Assembly: GCA_016210245.1 (NCBI GenBank)
Contig: JACQUR010000394.1
Location: 1 to 21,011, forward strand
Direction of reading: 5' to 3'
DNA: 21,011 nucleotides
DNA from: Chloroflexota bacterium
GTDB taxonomy: Bacteria > Chloroflexota > UBA6077 > JACQUR01
Shown: positions 14,373 through 21,011 of the stretch, piece after piece
Position numbering within the stretch: position 1 is the stretch's first letter
Layout of the letters: each line of letters starts with the position of its first letter
Program-made: the position numbers and the translations under genes
Notes under the pieces: model-generated
The model's database searches: none
Told to the model about the DNA's origin: nothing
The model's input: the letters and a program-made list of their open reading frames with translations, nothing else

Positions 14373-15227
14373 GTGAGAAATGTATACTGGCTGAGCCGAC
14401 CGGGTGGCTTGCGCAGGGTGCTGCTGCGCCTCAGGACGTTGGCTCCTTTCCAGCCTCCCATACCGTACCGCTTGCCGTGGGGTGGCTGGCTCTTGCTGCG
14501 ACGTGACGAATTCGGTGATGGTCTCCTCTGGGGAAGGCATGCGGAGCAAGATGAACTGAACGTATTGGTCAACATACTTCAGCCAGGCATGGTCTTATTT
14601 GACGTTGGAGCGAATCAGGGTCTGTTTACGATCGTAGCCGCTCAAGCAGTGGGACCAACAGGTATGGTTCATGCTTTTGAGCCTGTGCCTTGTGAGTTCC
14701 AGAAGCTTCTGGGAAACGTACGGATGAACCACTGCAAGAATGTCCGGTTGAACCGGCTTGCATTGAGCAGTACTGAAGGTGAGACCCTTATGTATGCTTG
14801 CGAGTCTTACAAGGGTATGTATAGCAGCTTAAGGCCTCCGCATGTGGAAAGACACTACGCGATCGAGACAATCCGAGTATTAGTCTCATCCTTAGATGCG
14901 TATGTGACGCGGCACTCAGTGGATAGAATGGATTTCCTGAAGATTGATGTGGAGGGCGGAGAGTTGGACGTGGTGAATGGCGGGAGTTGCGCATTGTCGA
15001 GCCTGCGGCCGATTATCCAGTGCGAGTTCTCAGACCGCAGGACGAAGGCTTGGGATCGTCGCGCTAGGGAAGTGGGCGATGCGATCGCGGCGTTCGACTA
15101 TGTCTGGTTCGAGCCTGTGAAATCGGGACTGGTACAGCACACCTTGCGCGAGACGTACGACTACGACGACCTTCTAGCTGTACCAAGGGAGAAGATAGGC
15201 ATGCTCGAATGGCTTATTGTGTCGTGA
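14373..15227 (+). CDS. FkbM-family methyltransferase (second)
   Basis: A 284-residue protein with VLFDVGANQGLFTIV (74-88), VHAFEPVPCEFQKLL (99-113) and MDFLKIDVEGGELDVVNGG (186-204), the FkbM signature. The GTG start has a poor ribosome-binding site; the preceding 112 bases contain nothing recognisable. Its stop TGA overlaps the next ATG as TGATG. It is distinct from the first FkbM copy in the N-terminal third, so the pair looks like separate acquisitions or an old duplication, probably methylating different positions. Confidence 0.85.
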   Translation: MRNVYWLSRPGGLRRVLLRLRTLAPFQPPIPYRLPWGGWLLLRRDEFGDGLLWGRHAEQDELNVLVNILQPGMVLFDVGANQGLFTIVAAQAVGPTGMVHAFEPVPCEFQKLLGNVRMNHCKNVRLNRLALSSTEGETLMYACESYKGMYSSLRPPHVERHYAIETIRVLVSSLDAYVTRHSVDRMDFLKIDVEGGELDVVNGGSCALSSLRPIIQCEFSDRRTKAWDRRAREVGDAIAAFDYVWFEPVKSGLVQHTLRETYDYDDLLAVPREKIGMLEWLIVS

Positions 15228-15967
15228 TGTACGCGAGCGCAGGGGGCAAACGGAGTCTGGGGAGGCTCCTGAGAAAGAGCGTTCGGCCAGTGGGCCGTTG
15301 GGTCCTGCGGGTGGCGCAGCTCGCAGCCGAGCGGTCGGGAGGTAGTCCGCTGGCTGGGGACCGAGAGGTCGAGTGGTCTTTCGTAGCAGCTCACATCCCG
15401 GAGGGCGGCGGGAGGGCGCTTGACTTCGGGGTGGGTGAGGGAAGCAGTCTATCGCTGGTTGCCGCCGAGCGCGGGTATGAAGTCCTGGGGATCGACCTGG
15501 AGCCCATTACCAGGCCGTACGCGCATCCCAGTGTTCGCTACGTTCAGGGCGATGTGCGAAGTCTGGGTCTTGCAAGCAAGTCTCTTGACCTCATCCTGAA
15601 CTGCTCCAGCATCGAACATGTCGGGTTGGCCGGGCGCTATGGGGTTACAGTCCACGAGCGCGATGGGGATCTGGAAGTTATGCGGATGCTGCGGACGCTG
15701 CTGAAAGACGGAGGCATAATGGTGATGACGGTGCCCGTGGGAATGGACGCAGTGTTTCACCCGCTGCACCGCGTGTACGGCATGGATGGGCTGCCAAGAC
15801 TACTGCAAGGATGGTGCGTTGAGAAGAGCGAGTTCTGGTGCAAGAGCGAGCCGTCAGCGCATGCCCAGTGGGTCCGAACGGATAGAAACACGGCAGTCAT
15901 GCAGTCGGCGCAAACCCTGTATTACGGCCTTGGGTGCTTCGTTCTTCGGCCGGCCTACTGCCCGTGA
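15227..15967 (+). CDS. Class I SAM-dependent methyltransferase, related to DUF268 type
   Basis: A 246-residue protein from ATG 15227 (an earlier in-frame ATG at 15209 adds six residues). It has RALDFGVGEGSSLSLVA as motif I, VLGIDLEPI as the post-I strand, LILNCSSIEHVGLAGRYGV and then LRTLLKDGGIMVMTVPVG. The EHVGLAGRYG and PVG segments resemble the DUF268 protein at 10774, so the two may be relatives acting on the same glycan. I prefer 15227 because it makes a TGATG overlap with the FkbM stop, the same arrangement as at the other end of this gene (15965-15969). Confidence 0.78.
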   Translation: MYASAGGKRSLGRLLRKSVRPVGRWVLRVAQLAAERSGGSPLAGDREVEWSFVAAHIPEGGGRALDFGVGEGSSLSLVAAERGYEVLGIDLEPITRPYAHPSVRYVQGDVRSLGLASKSLDLILNCSSIEHVGLAGRYGVTVHERDGDLEVMRMLRTLLKDGGIMVMTVPVGMDAVFHPLHRVYGMDGLPRLLQGWCVEKSEFWCKSEPSAHAQWVRTDRNTAVMQSAQTLYYGLGCFVLRPAYCP

Positions 15968-16908
15968 TGACACTTGGCACACCGCTCACGATCTTCTGCC
16001 TTCCGAAAGCATTTGCGGGGGCAACTGGAATCCTCCAGCGAAATGCGATTCGAAGCTGGATGGAAACCTGTCCTGTGGTGGACATCATCCTTGTCGGTGA
16101 TGACGCAGGAGTAGCGGAGGTCGCTCGTGAGTTTGGCTTGCGCTACATCCAGGACCTTGAGCGGAATCGATACGGCACGCCGCTGCTCGACGGAGTATTC
16201 GCAGTCGGCCAAAAGGCGGCTCGTTACACCTGGGTTGCCTACGTCAATGCTGACATCATCCTCACGTCAAGTTTCTGGCGCGGATTCCAGAGCGCATCGC
16301 GCGCTCCGTGCCTTGTTATTGGAAGGCGCTGGGACCTCGATGTAACTGACTCAATAGATTTCTCAGATAGCGAATGGGAGTGCAAGCTCATCCAATCCGC
16401 TGCTGCGCGAGGGCGGCTTCATGAGCCGACAGGGATCGATTATCTTATCTTTCCTCGTAGCTACCAGCATGGCATGCCACCGTTCGCTGTGGGACGTCCC
16501 GGCTGGGATAACTGGTTCGTCTATCGGGCACAGTCGCTTTGCCTCCCAGTTGTCGATGCCAGCGATGTGATTACCGTTATACACCAGAATCACGGATACC
16601 TCCACCACCCGGGTGGGCTGGACGCAATCTGGTTCGGCCCAGAGGCCGAAGAGAACAGGAAACTCCTGGGCGGAGCAGCGCGGGTGTTTACTATTGAGGA
16701 TGCCGACTGGAAGTTGTCGAGCAGGGGCTGGCGCAAGCAGGCCTGGTCCCCTGGACGTGTACGGAGGCGCCTGGCGACGCTGGCCGTGCTGGGCAGGCTC
16801 CCGGCACCGATGGTGGCCGGACTACGACTCATCGCGCGAGTGGAATCAGCTGTAGCCCTCTTGCGGGGTCGTCTTGCTCGGTTGCGTCGCAGTGGCATTG
16901 GCCCGTAG
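15967..16908 (+). CDS. Putative glycosyltransferase (GT-A-like)
   Basis: A 313-residue protein from ATG 15967 (TGATG overlap with the previous gene). It opens LTIFCLPKAF, then SWMETCPVVDIILVGDDAG (30-48) and TWVAYVNADIILT (88-100), where NAD stands at the DxD-type metal site of GT-A enzymes. GWDNWFVYRAQS and HQNHGYLHHPGG look like acceptor-side motifs. The C-terminal 70 residues are Arg-rich. Nucleotide-sugar and acceptor unknown. The gene is followed directly by the antisense IS5-family element, and the transposase frame runs into its 3' end. Confidence 0.65.
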   Translation: MTLGTPLTIFCLPKAFAGATGILQRNAIRSWMETCPVVDIILVGDDAGVAEVAREFGLRYIQDLERNRYGTPLLDGVFAVGQKAARYTWVAYVNADIILTSSFWRGFQSASRAPCLVIGRRWDLDVTDSIDFSDSEWECKLIQSAAARGRLHEPTGIDYLIFPRSYQHGMPPFAVGRPGWDNWFVYRAQSLCLPVVDASDVITVIHQNHGYLHHPGGLDAIWFGPEAEENRKLLGGAARVFTIEDADWKLSSRGWRKQAWSPGRVRRRLATLAVLGRLPAPMVAGLRLIARVESAVALLRGRLARLRRSGIGP

Positions 16909-17319
16909 CGCGCAGCAATCGGCTTCATGCCATACGCACGTCCAGAGGAGGTGAGGGCAAGGTGGGTCGGTGCTCAAGTGGCGGTGGCGGTTGAGCCAGG
17001 CCAGCGTTCGTTCCACCACCCGGCGTCTGGGCAGGACCACGAACGTGGTCTGCTCGGGCGGCTTCTGCACGACCTCCACGCTCCAGCCAAGATGGGCCTC
17101 CACCCAGGCCACGAACGCGGCTTTGTACCCCTGGTCGGTCCACAGCTTCGTGAGCCGGGTGAAGACGGTGCGCCGGCCGGTCAACAGCCGCCGGCCGCCC
17201 TCGTTCTCGGACAGGTCGGCCGGATGGACCACCGCCCGCAGCAGGGTGCCCAGGGTATCAACCAGGATGTGCCGCTTGCGGCCAGTGACTTTTCTTGTGG
17301 GCGTCGTAGCCGCGCTCAC
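16846..17319 (-). pseudogene. IS5-family transposase, C-terminal half (out of frame)
   Basis: On the minus strand this frame supplies KVTGRKRHILVDTLGTLLRA, then VVHPADLSENEGG with the second catalytic Asp, and RRVVERTLAWLNRHRHLSTD with the catalytic Glu. It should be joined to the N-terminal half at 17290-17293. After HLSTD the expected tail of this family (DYERLPxTSE...MLRRL) is not recognisable, and the frame has no stop of its own before it enters the neighbouring glycosyltransferase gene (stop at 16846), so the transposase end looks truncated. Useful sequence probably ends near 16960. Confidence 0.75.
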
Positions 17320-17789
17320 CTCCCACCTCGGTCGTCTTCACGCTCTGGCTGTCCAGAATGGCCGCGCTCGGCTGTGGCTGGCGCCCGACGCGGACCCGCT
17401 CGCGCTCGCGCAAGGCATCGTTGAGCCGCACCCAGGTGTCATCGTTGGTCCATTGGTCAAAGTAGTAGCGGACCGTGCCCCGGTGGGGAAAGTCCAGCGG
17501 GACCAGGCGCCACTGGCACCCCGTCCGCGTCAAGTAGCGCAGCCCGTTGACTACCCGCCGCAAATCGACGGTGCGGGGGCGGCCAGGGCCGCGGCGCGCC
17601 GGCAGCAGCGGCTGGAGCACGGCCCACTCGGCCTCGGTCAGGTCCGTCGCGTAGCGCTGCCCAGGAGCCAGGCTGGACATCGGCACACCTCCCACTGCAT
17701 GATGACCAAGTCACTATCCGGCAACTCGCATGCCCACAAGACTCCACACTAGTCATGCGCACTAATCAATTGCTGAACACGCTCTCAGA
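16909..17789 (-). mobile_element. IS5-family insertion sequence (frameshifted, one end eroded)
   Basis: About 880 bp, the usual size for small IS5-family elements, holding a transposase split in two frames and lying antisense to the glycan operon. The 5' end is probably close to 17787 (minus-strand GAGAGCGTGTTCAGCAATTG). The opposite end offers only a short CAGCAAT match near 16913, so the terminal repeat is not convincing. Boundaries are approximate and no target duplication is seen. Confidence 0.65.
17258..17680 (-). CDS. IS5-family transposase, N-terminal half
   Basis: A 140-residue reading starting MSSLAPGQRYATDLTEAEWA with GGGAGGTG upstream at good spacing. It contains the family's PRRGPGRPR-like basic stretch, CQWRLVPLDFPHRGTVRYYF, and AAILDSQSVKTTEVGG, whose Asp110 is the first residue of the DDE triad. 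At GYDAHKK it meets AAGAAAAG (17289-17296, minus strand) and shifts out of frame; skipping one A joins it to KVTGRKRHILVDT in the other frame. It could be a frameshift mutation, or a programmed shift. Confidence 0.85.
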   Translation of the reverse strand: MSSLAPGQRYATDLTEAEWAVLQPLLPARRGPGRPRTVDLRRVVNGLRYLTRTGCQWRLVPLDFPHRGTVRYYFDQWTNDDTWVRLNDALRERERVRVGRQPQPSAAILDSQSVKTTEVGGERGYDAHKKSHWPQAAHPG

Positions 17790-17837
17790 ATGAGACGTTT
17801 AGAAGAGGTTTTGCTCCGAGCCAATAAGAGTGAGAGG

Positions 17838-18914
17838 ATGTTCAAGAACAAGTCCGTTTTGTTTGTGGGATCAGAGTCTTATGATGCTGCAACTATCACT
17901 GTTCTGCAAGGATTGCACCACTTGGGCTTCTCGATCTATACACTCGGTAAGCCCAATATCAATTCTTGGTTTTGTAACCAGGTCGTGACTTCTTCCGAGA
18001 ACATAAGAGTCGACTTTGTCCTCAGCAATCTTCACTGGGGAACGAGGTGGGGCTACTACGAGAAACATGGACTCCTCGGCCATTTGAAGATCCTGATCGA
18101 TGGAGACGACAGCCACGGTGTGGAAACCTGGAGAGACAAGCTCGCTCGGCACGAGAAGGAGTACATATGGGACCCGCCCGACTCGGTGAAGAACGGGGTA
18201 ATGCAGCCATTTAGATGGTGCGAGCCGCTAGGGCGATACGCACCGGACATCGTGTTCACCGCGCAGAAGCTACGAGGTGATCGGGCGTCCGTGTATCTCC
18301 CTTTCGGTATCCACGACGAGTACGTGCAGTTCTATGAAGGCAAGACGACCCGTGAGCGGGACATCGATATCTTGTACGTGCCTGGCCCCGGGGTCGCGCG
18401 ACGAAGGACCGAGCGGCTGGTCCGATGGCTGAGGCGATTCAGAGTATTGTCTGGCGTTGTGCATACCTCGGAGGTGCGAGGGGAGGCAAACGCCCCCTCG
18501 GATATTATAGAGTGGGTTGAGAGAGACAACGGCGTCCATGGCTATTATCGATGGGTAGCAAGTCGGGCATATTTCAGCGTATTGAACAGAAGCAAAGTGT
18601 TGATTTATCCAGGCGTTATGGGTGGCGCCTGGTGGGATTCGAAGAGGCCGTGGGAGGCATATGCTAGCGGGTGTCTCGTGTTGATGGCGAGACCAGGGAG
18701 TGACGTCGATGAGTACCCGCTCACCGAATTGTGCGAATATGCTGTGTACGATTCTGCCTGCGAACTGGTGGCCAAGTGTCGTGACCTTCGTAGAGACTCG
18801 TCGAGACTCGACAGGATGAGGATGGTGGCGCACGATATGGCAATGAAGTATTTCACAGCGACGCCAATCGCCCGCTACGTCCTGCAGAGAATAGCGGACA
18901 AGTGCTATCGATAG
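17838..18914 (+). CDS. CgeB-like glycosyltransferase (first)
   Basis: A 358-residue protein from ATG 17838, placed here because MFKNKSVLFVGSESYD starts the Rossmann fold immediately; ATG 17790 (16 residues earlier) abuts the IS end and has no ribosome-binding site. GYYRWVASRAYFSVLNRSKVL followed by GAWWDSKRPWEAYASGCLVL matches the glycosyltransferase group 1/CgeB nucleotide-binding half (the E-x-x-A-x-G-x-x-x type motif). LKILIDGDDSHG is in the N-terminal half. The stretch is AT-richer than the flanking genes, which suggests transfer together with, or alongside, the IS. Confidence 0.7.
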   Translation: MFKNKSVLFVGSESYDAATITVLQGLHHLGFSIYTLGKPNINSWFCNQVVTSSENIRVDFVLSNLHWGTRWGYYEKHGLLGHLKILIDGDDSHGVETWRDKLARHEKEYIWDPPDSVKNGVMQPFRWCEPLGRYAPDIVFTAQKLRGDRASVYLPFGIHDEYVQFYEGKTTRERDIDILYVPGPGVARRRTERLVRWLRRFRVLSGVVHTSEVRGEANAPSDIIEWVERDNGVHGYYRWVASRAYFSVLNRSKVLIYPGVMGGAWWDSKRPWEAYASGCLVLMARPGSDVDEYPLTELCEYAVYDSACELVAKCRDLRRDSSRLDRMRMVAHDMAMKYFTATPIARYVLQRIADKCYR

Positions 18915-18956
18915 GCACAGGATGCTCATAGGGATGATGCGTCGTGGCAGTAACTA

Positions 18957-19772
18957 ATGCCTGATTCCCCGCAGTGGGTGCTGACTCTTGCACGCCGCAT
19001 CCTTCCATCGTGGCATCCGTTGTTCGTGTATGGATGGCGCGGCAAGCTGATCAAGGAGGATGAAGCGAGCGGCCACCAGCTCATCTCGCCGTGGATGGTG
19101 ACGCCTCAGATGGCAACCGCATGGCAACGCCCCGAGATCCCAAGCCGCCAGGCGCTCGTCGTCGACAGCGAGTTGGCCGCCCTGCGCACTGGCCAGCCGC
19201 CGCGGGTGTACCAGGTTGCAGCCGAGGCTGTTCGCGCAGCAGGCTACGCTGGCGAGCGGGTGGTCGAGCTCGGCTGCGCCAGCGGCTACTACTCGGAGGC
19301 GCTGGAGCGCTTGCTGGGACGGCCGGTTGACTATCTCGGCCTCGACTACTCGGAGCCGCTGCTGCGGCAGGGGCGGCGGCGCTATCCGCACCGGCCATTT
19401 CTGCTCGGAGATACGTGCGCCCTCCCGCTGCGCGATGGCGCTGCGCCGATTGTGATCTCCGGCTGCGTCCTGCTCCACGTGCCTCGGTACGCCGACGCCA
19501 TCCGGGAGACGGCGCGCGTCTCGAGCCAGTGGGCCATCTTCCACAAGACGCCCGTGGTGAAGGATGGCCCCACCCTCACCTTCCGCAAGCTCGCCTATGG
19601 TGTGCCCGTCGTCGAGTACGTCTTCGGCGAGCGCCACCTGCTCGAGCTATTCGCCGGTTGTGGCCTCACCGTGGAAGCAGCGTATCCCATCGGCCCCTAC
19701 GCCCTGCCGGGCGTCGATCGGGCAGCCTCGGTGGTGACGTATCTGTGCCGGCGTAGTCCATGCGGTTCTTGA
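18957..19772 (+). CDS. Class I SAM-dependent methyltransferase
   Basis: A 271-residue protein. Motif I is RVVELGCASGYYSEAL (101-116), motif post-I YLGLDYSEPLL (126-136), and FLLGDTCALPLRDGA with VISGCVLLHVPRY follows the type-11 layout. The later segment FHKTPVVKDGPTLTFRK lies around the substrate site. GC-rich, like the exporter genes, so the cassette returns to the host-like composition here. Its 3' end overlaps the following glycosyltransferase by 13 bases. Ribosome-binding site weak. Confidence 0.82.
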   Translation: MPDSPQWVLTLARRILPSWHPLFVYGWRGKLIKEDEASGHQLISPWMVTPQMATAWQRPEIPSRQALVVDSELAALRTGQPPRVYQVAAEAVRAAGYAGERVVELGCASGYYSEALERLLGRPVDYLGLDYSEPLLRQGRRRYPHRPFLLGDTCALPLRDGAAPIVISGCVLLHVPRYADAIRETARVSSQWAIFHKTPVVKDGPTLTFRKLAYGVPVVEYVFGERHLLELFAGCGLTVEAAYPIGPYALPGVDRAASVVTYLCRRSPCGS

Positions 19773-20866
19773 TCGTCGACAGCTACTACCAGAGTTTCCT
19801 CGAAGACTTCTATGCGCAGCATCCGGACGTGCTCGGGTGGCCCTACGAGGAGCAGCGACGGGCGCTCATGGCGCAGGCCTTTGGCTCGGCCGATTTCTAT
19901 TCGCGGGCGCTCCTGGCGCTCGGGCACGAGGCCGAGGAGGTCGTGGCGGACGACGACCGCTTGCAGCTCAAGTGGGCTGCGGAGCGCGGGCTGCGGGTGC
20001 GAAGCGGGCGTGACCTGCTGAGCCGCGCGGCCAGGCGGCTCTTGCGCCAGAACTGGCGCTGCGACGTGGTCCGTGCCCAGGTGCAGGCGTTCAGGCCGGA
20101 TGTGGTGTACGTACAGGAGATGAACCTGCTCCCGGATGCGCTGCTGGCGGAGCTCAAGCAGCGGGGGAGACTCCTGGTGGCCCAGGTCGCGACCAGGATT
20201 CCAGCCGAGCGCACCTTCGCCGCCTACGACCTGGTCGTTTCGTCCCTTCCCAACCTGGTCGCCTCCTTCCGGGGGCGGGGGCTGCGGGCCGAGTACCTGC
20301 CGCTCGGCTTTGGAGCGGGAGGGCTGGAGGACGTAGCCGCAGACGGGGAGCCAGTGGCCGTGAGCCACGTGGGTGGCTACGGCCCGATCCACGCGGAGCG
20401 GAATGTGCTGCTGGAGTACGTGGCCCAGCGCATTCCGGTGGACTTCTGGGGGTATGGCACCGAGAACCTGGCTCCTGACTCGCCCATCCTGGGGTGCTAC
20501 CACGGCCAGGCGTGGGGGCTGGAGATGTACCGGGTCCGGCGGCGGAGCCGGCTCGTGCTGACCAGGCACATCACCTCGGTCGCCGGGCCCTATGCCAACA
20601 ACTGCACCCTGTTCGAGGCCACGGGCGTCGGCGCGTGCCTGGTGGTGGACCGCAAAGACAATCTTGCCCAGCTCTTCGCGCTTGACGCGGAGGTGGTAAC
20701 CTATGCCAGCCCGGACGAGTGCGTCGAGAAGCTCCGCTATCTGCTCGAGCACGAGGCGGAGCGTAAGGCCATCGCGGAAGCTGGCCAGCAGCGGACGCTC
20801 CGCTGCCACACCTATCGGCAGCGGATGCAGGAGTTGCTGGACATCTTGAGGCGGTATCTTCCTTGA
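19760..20866 (+). CDS. CgeB-like glycosyltransferase (second)
   Basis: A 368-residue protein. The N-terminal half opens with MRFLIVDSYYQSFLEDFY, then FRPDVVYVQEMNLLPDALL; the C-terminal half has VAVSHVGGYGPIHAERNVLL, VDFWGYG, and CTLFEATGVGACLVVDRKDN followed by LAQLF, the strongly typical CgeB/glycosyltransferase family motif that binds the nucleotide sugar. It ends RRYLP. It starts inside the end of the methyltransferase gene, so the two are coupled. Probably transfers one sugar during synthesis of the locus product. Confidence 0.85.
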   Translation: MRFLIVDSYYQSFLEDFYAQHPDVLGWPYEEQRRALMAQAFGSADFYSRALLALGHEAEEVVADDDRLQLKWAAERGLRVRSGRDLLSRAARRLLRQNWRCDVVRAQVQAFRPDVVYVQEMNLLPDALLAELKQRGRLLVAQVATRIPAERTFAAYDLVVSSLPNLVASFRGRGLRAEYLPLGFGAGGLEDVAADGEPVAVSHVGGYGPIHAERNVLLEYVAQRIPVDFWGYGTENLAPDSPILGCYHGQAWGLEMYRVRRRSRLVLTRHITSVAGPYANNCTLFEATGVGACLVVDRKDNLAQLFALDAEVVTYASPDECVEKLRYLLEHEAERKAIAEAGQQRTLRCHTYRQRMQELLDILRRYLP

Positions 20867-20879
20867 AGATCGCAGGAGG

Positions 20880-20940
20880 CTGTAGCGCGGGGGCCTTTCC
20901 CCCCCCCCTCCCCCGCCGGGGACCAACCCCCGCGCTACAG
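20880..20940. terminator. Strong palindrome after the glycan locus, with a 10-C run in the loop
   Basis: CTGTAGCGCGGGGG (20880-20893) pairs perfectly with CCCCCGCGCTACAG (20927-20940), 14 bp, around a 33-nt loop holding ten consecutive C (20899-20908). It lies 14 bases after the last glycosyltransferase stop, so a terminator role is likely, but there is no T-run; it may instead be a dispersed intergenic repeat. Confidence 0.6.
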
Positions 20941-20948
20941 ACAACGGG

Positions 20949-21011
20949 GTGCAAAAACTCAAATACAACCTGAAGCAGCGCATGCGGGGGACGGCATTTC
21001 CGGACCCGCAC
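20949..21011 (+). CDS. Possible start of the next gene (runs off the right edge)
   Basis: From GTG 20949 an open frame reads MQKLKYNLKQRMRGTAFPDP and continues to the window edge, 21 codons in all. The basic, Lys/Arg-rich opening is like the start of a cytoplasmic enzyme. Only a weak GGG lies before it. Nothing more can be said. Confidence 0.35.
   Translation, partial: MQKLKYNLKQRMRGTAFPDPH

Noticed and set aside
19697..20983. 428-codon minus-strand frame opposite the last CgeB-like gene
   Set aside because: Antisense composition only; the plus strand has the FEATGVGACL family motif.

Overview
This window is GC-rich bacterial chromosomal DNA. It is probably from the phylum Chloroflexota. 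I infer this from the mix of high GC, a pyruvate:ferredoxin oxidoreductase, intergenic hairpins built of 7-nt repeats and a TGTAGCGCGGGGG-type intergenic palindrome. No rRNA or tRNA is present to confirm it.

Left part (1-5601): housekeeping and signalling genes. A 5'-partial reading of a pyruvate:ferredoxin oxidoreductase runs off the left edge on the minus strand. Divergent from it is a membrane-anchored LysM protein. Next comes a minus-strand group: a stand-alone CheY-like receiver, a SpoIIE/PP2C-type phosphatase and a small P-loop protein that overlaps the phosphatase by ATGA. After these lie two small membrane-protein genes (one very short) and a large ThDP-dependent acetolactate-synthase-like enzyme. 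Four intergenic inverted repeats, all of 7-nt periodicity but of three different sequences, lie between these genes. I saw none in the rest of the window.

Spacer (5602-5993): a 169-bp segment bounded by a perfect 20-bp inverted repeat (MITE-like), then a candidate promoter.

Right part (5994-20866): a long plus-strand surface-glycan locus. It has an interrupted methyltransferase, a GT39-like multispanning glycosyltransferase, an ABC-2 exporter pair (Wzm-like permease plus Wzt-like ATPase with a C-terminal extension), a DUF268 protein, two FkbM-type methyltransferases, three other SAM-dependent methyltransferases, two putative GT-A glycosyltransferases and two CgeB-like glycosyltransferases. 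Many junctions overlap by 1-4 nt (GTGA, TGATG, ATGA), so much of it is probably one translationally coupled unit. A frameshifted IS5-family element sits antisense between two glycosyltransferase genes. The 13.4-15.2 kb and 17.8-18.9 kb stretches look AT-richer than their neighbours, which suggests a mosaic cassette. The locus ends in a strong hairpin, followed by the first codons of a possible next gene.

Taken together, the right part most likely makes a heavily methylated O-antigen-like or S-layer/cell-surface polysaccharide and exports it by the Wzm/Wzt route. The most noteworthy observations are the heptad hairpin family, the methyltransferase frame carrying two in-frame TGA codons, and the TIR-bounded 169-bp element.
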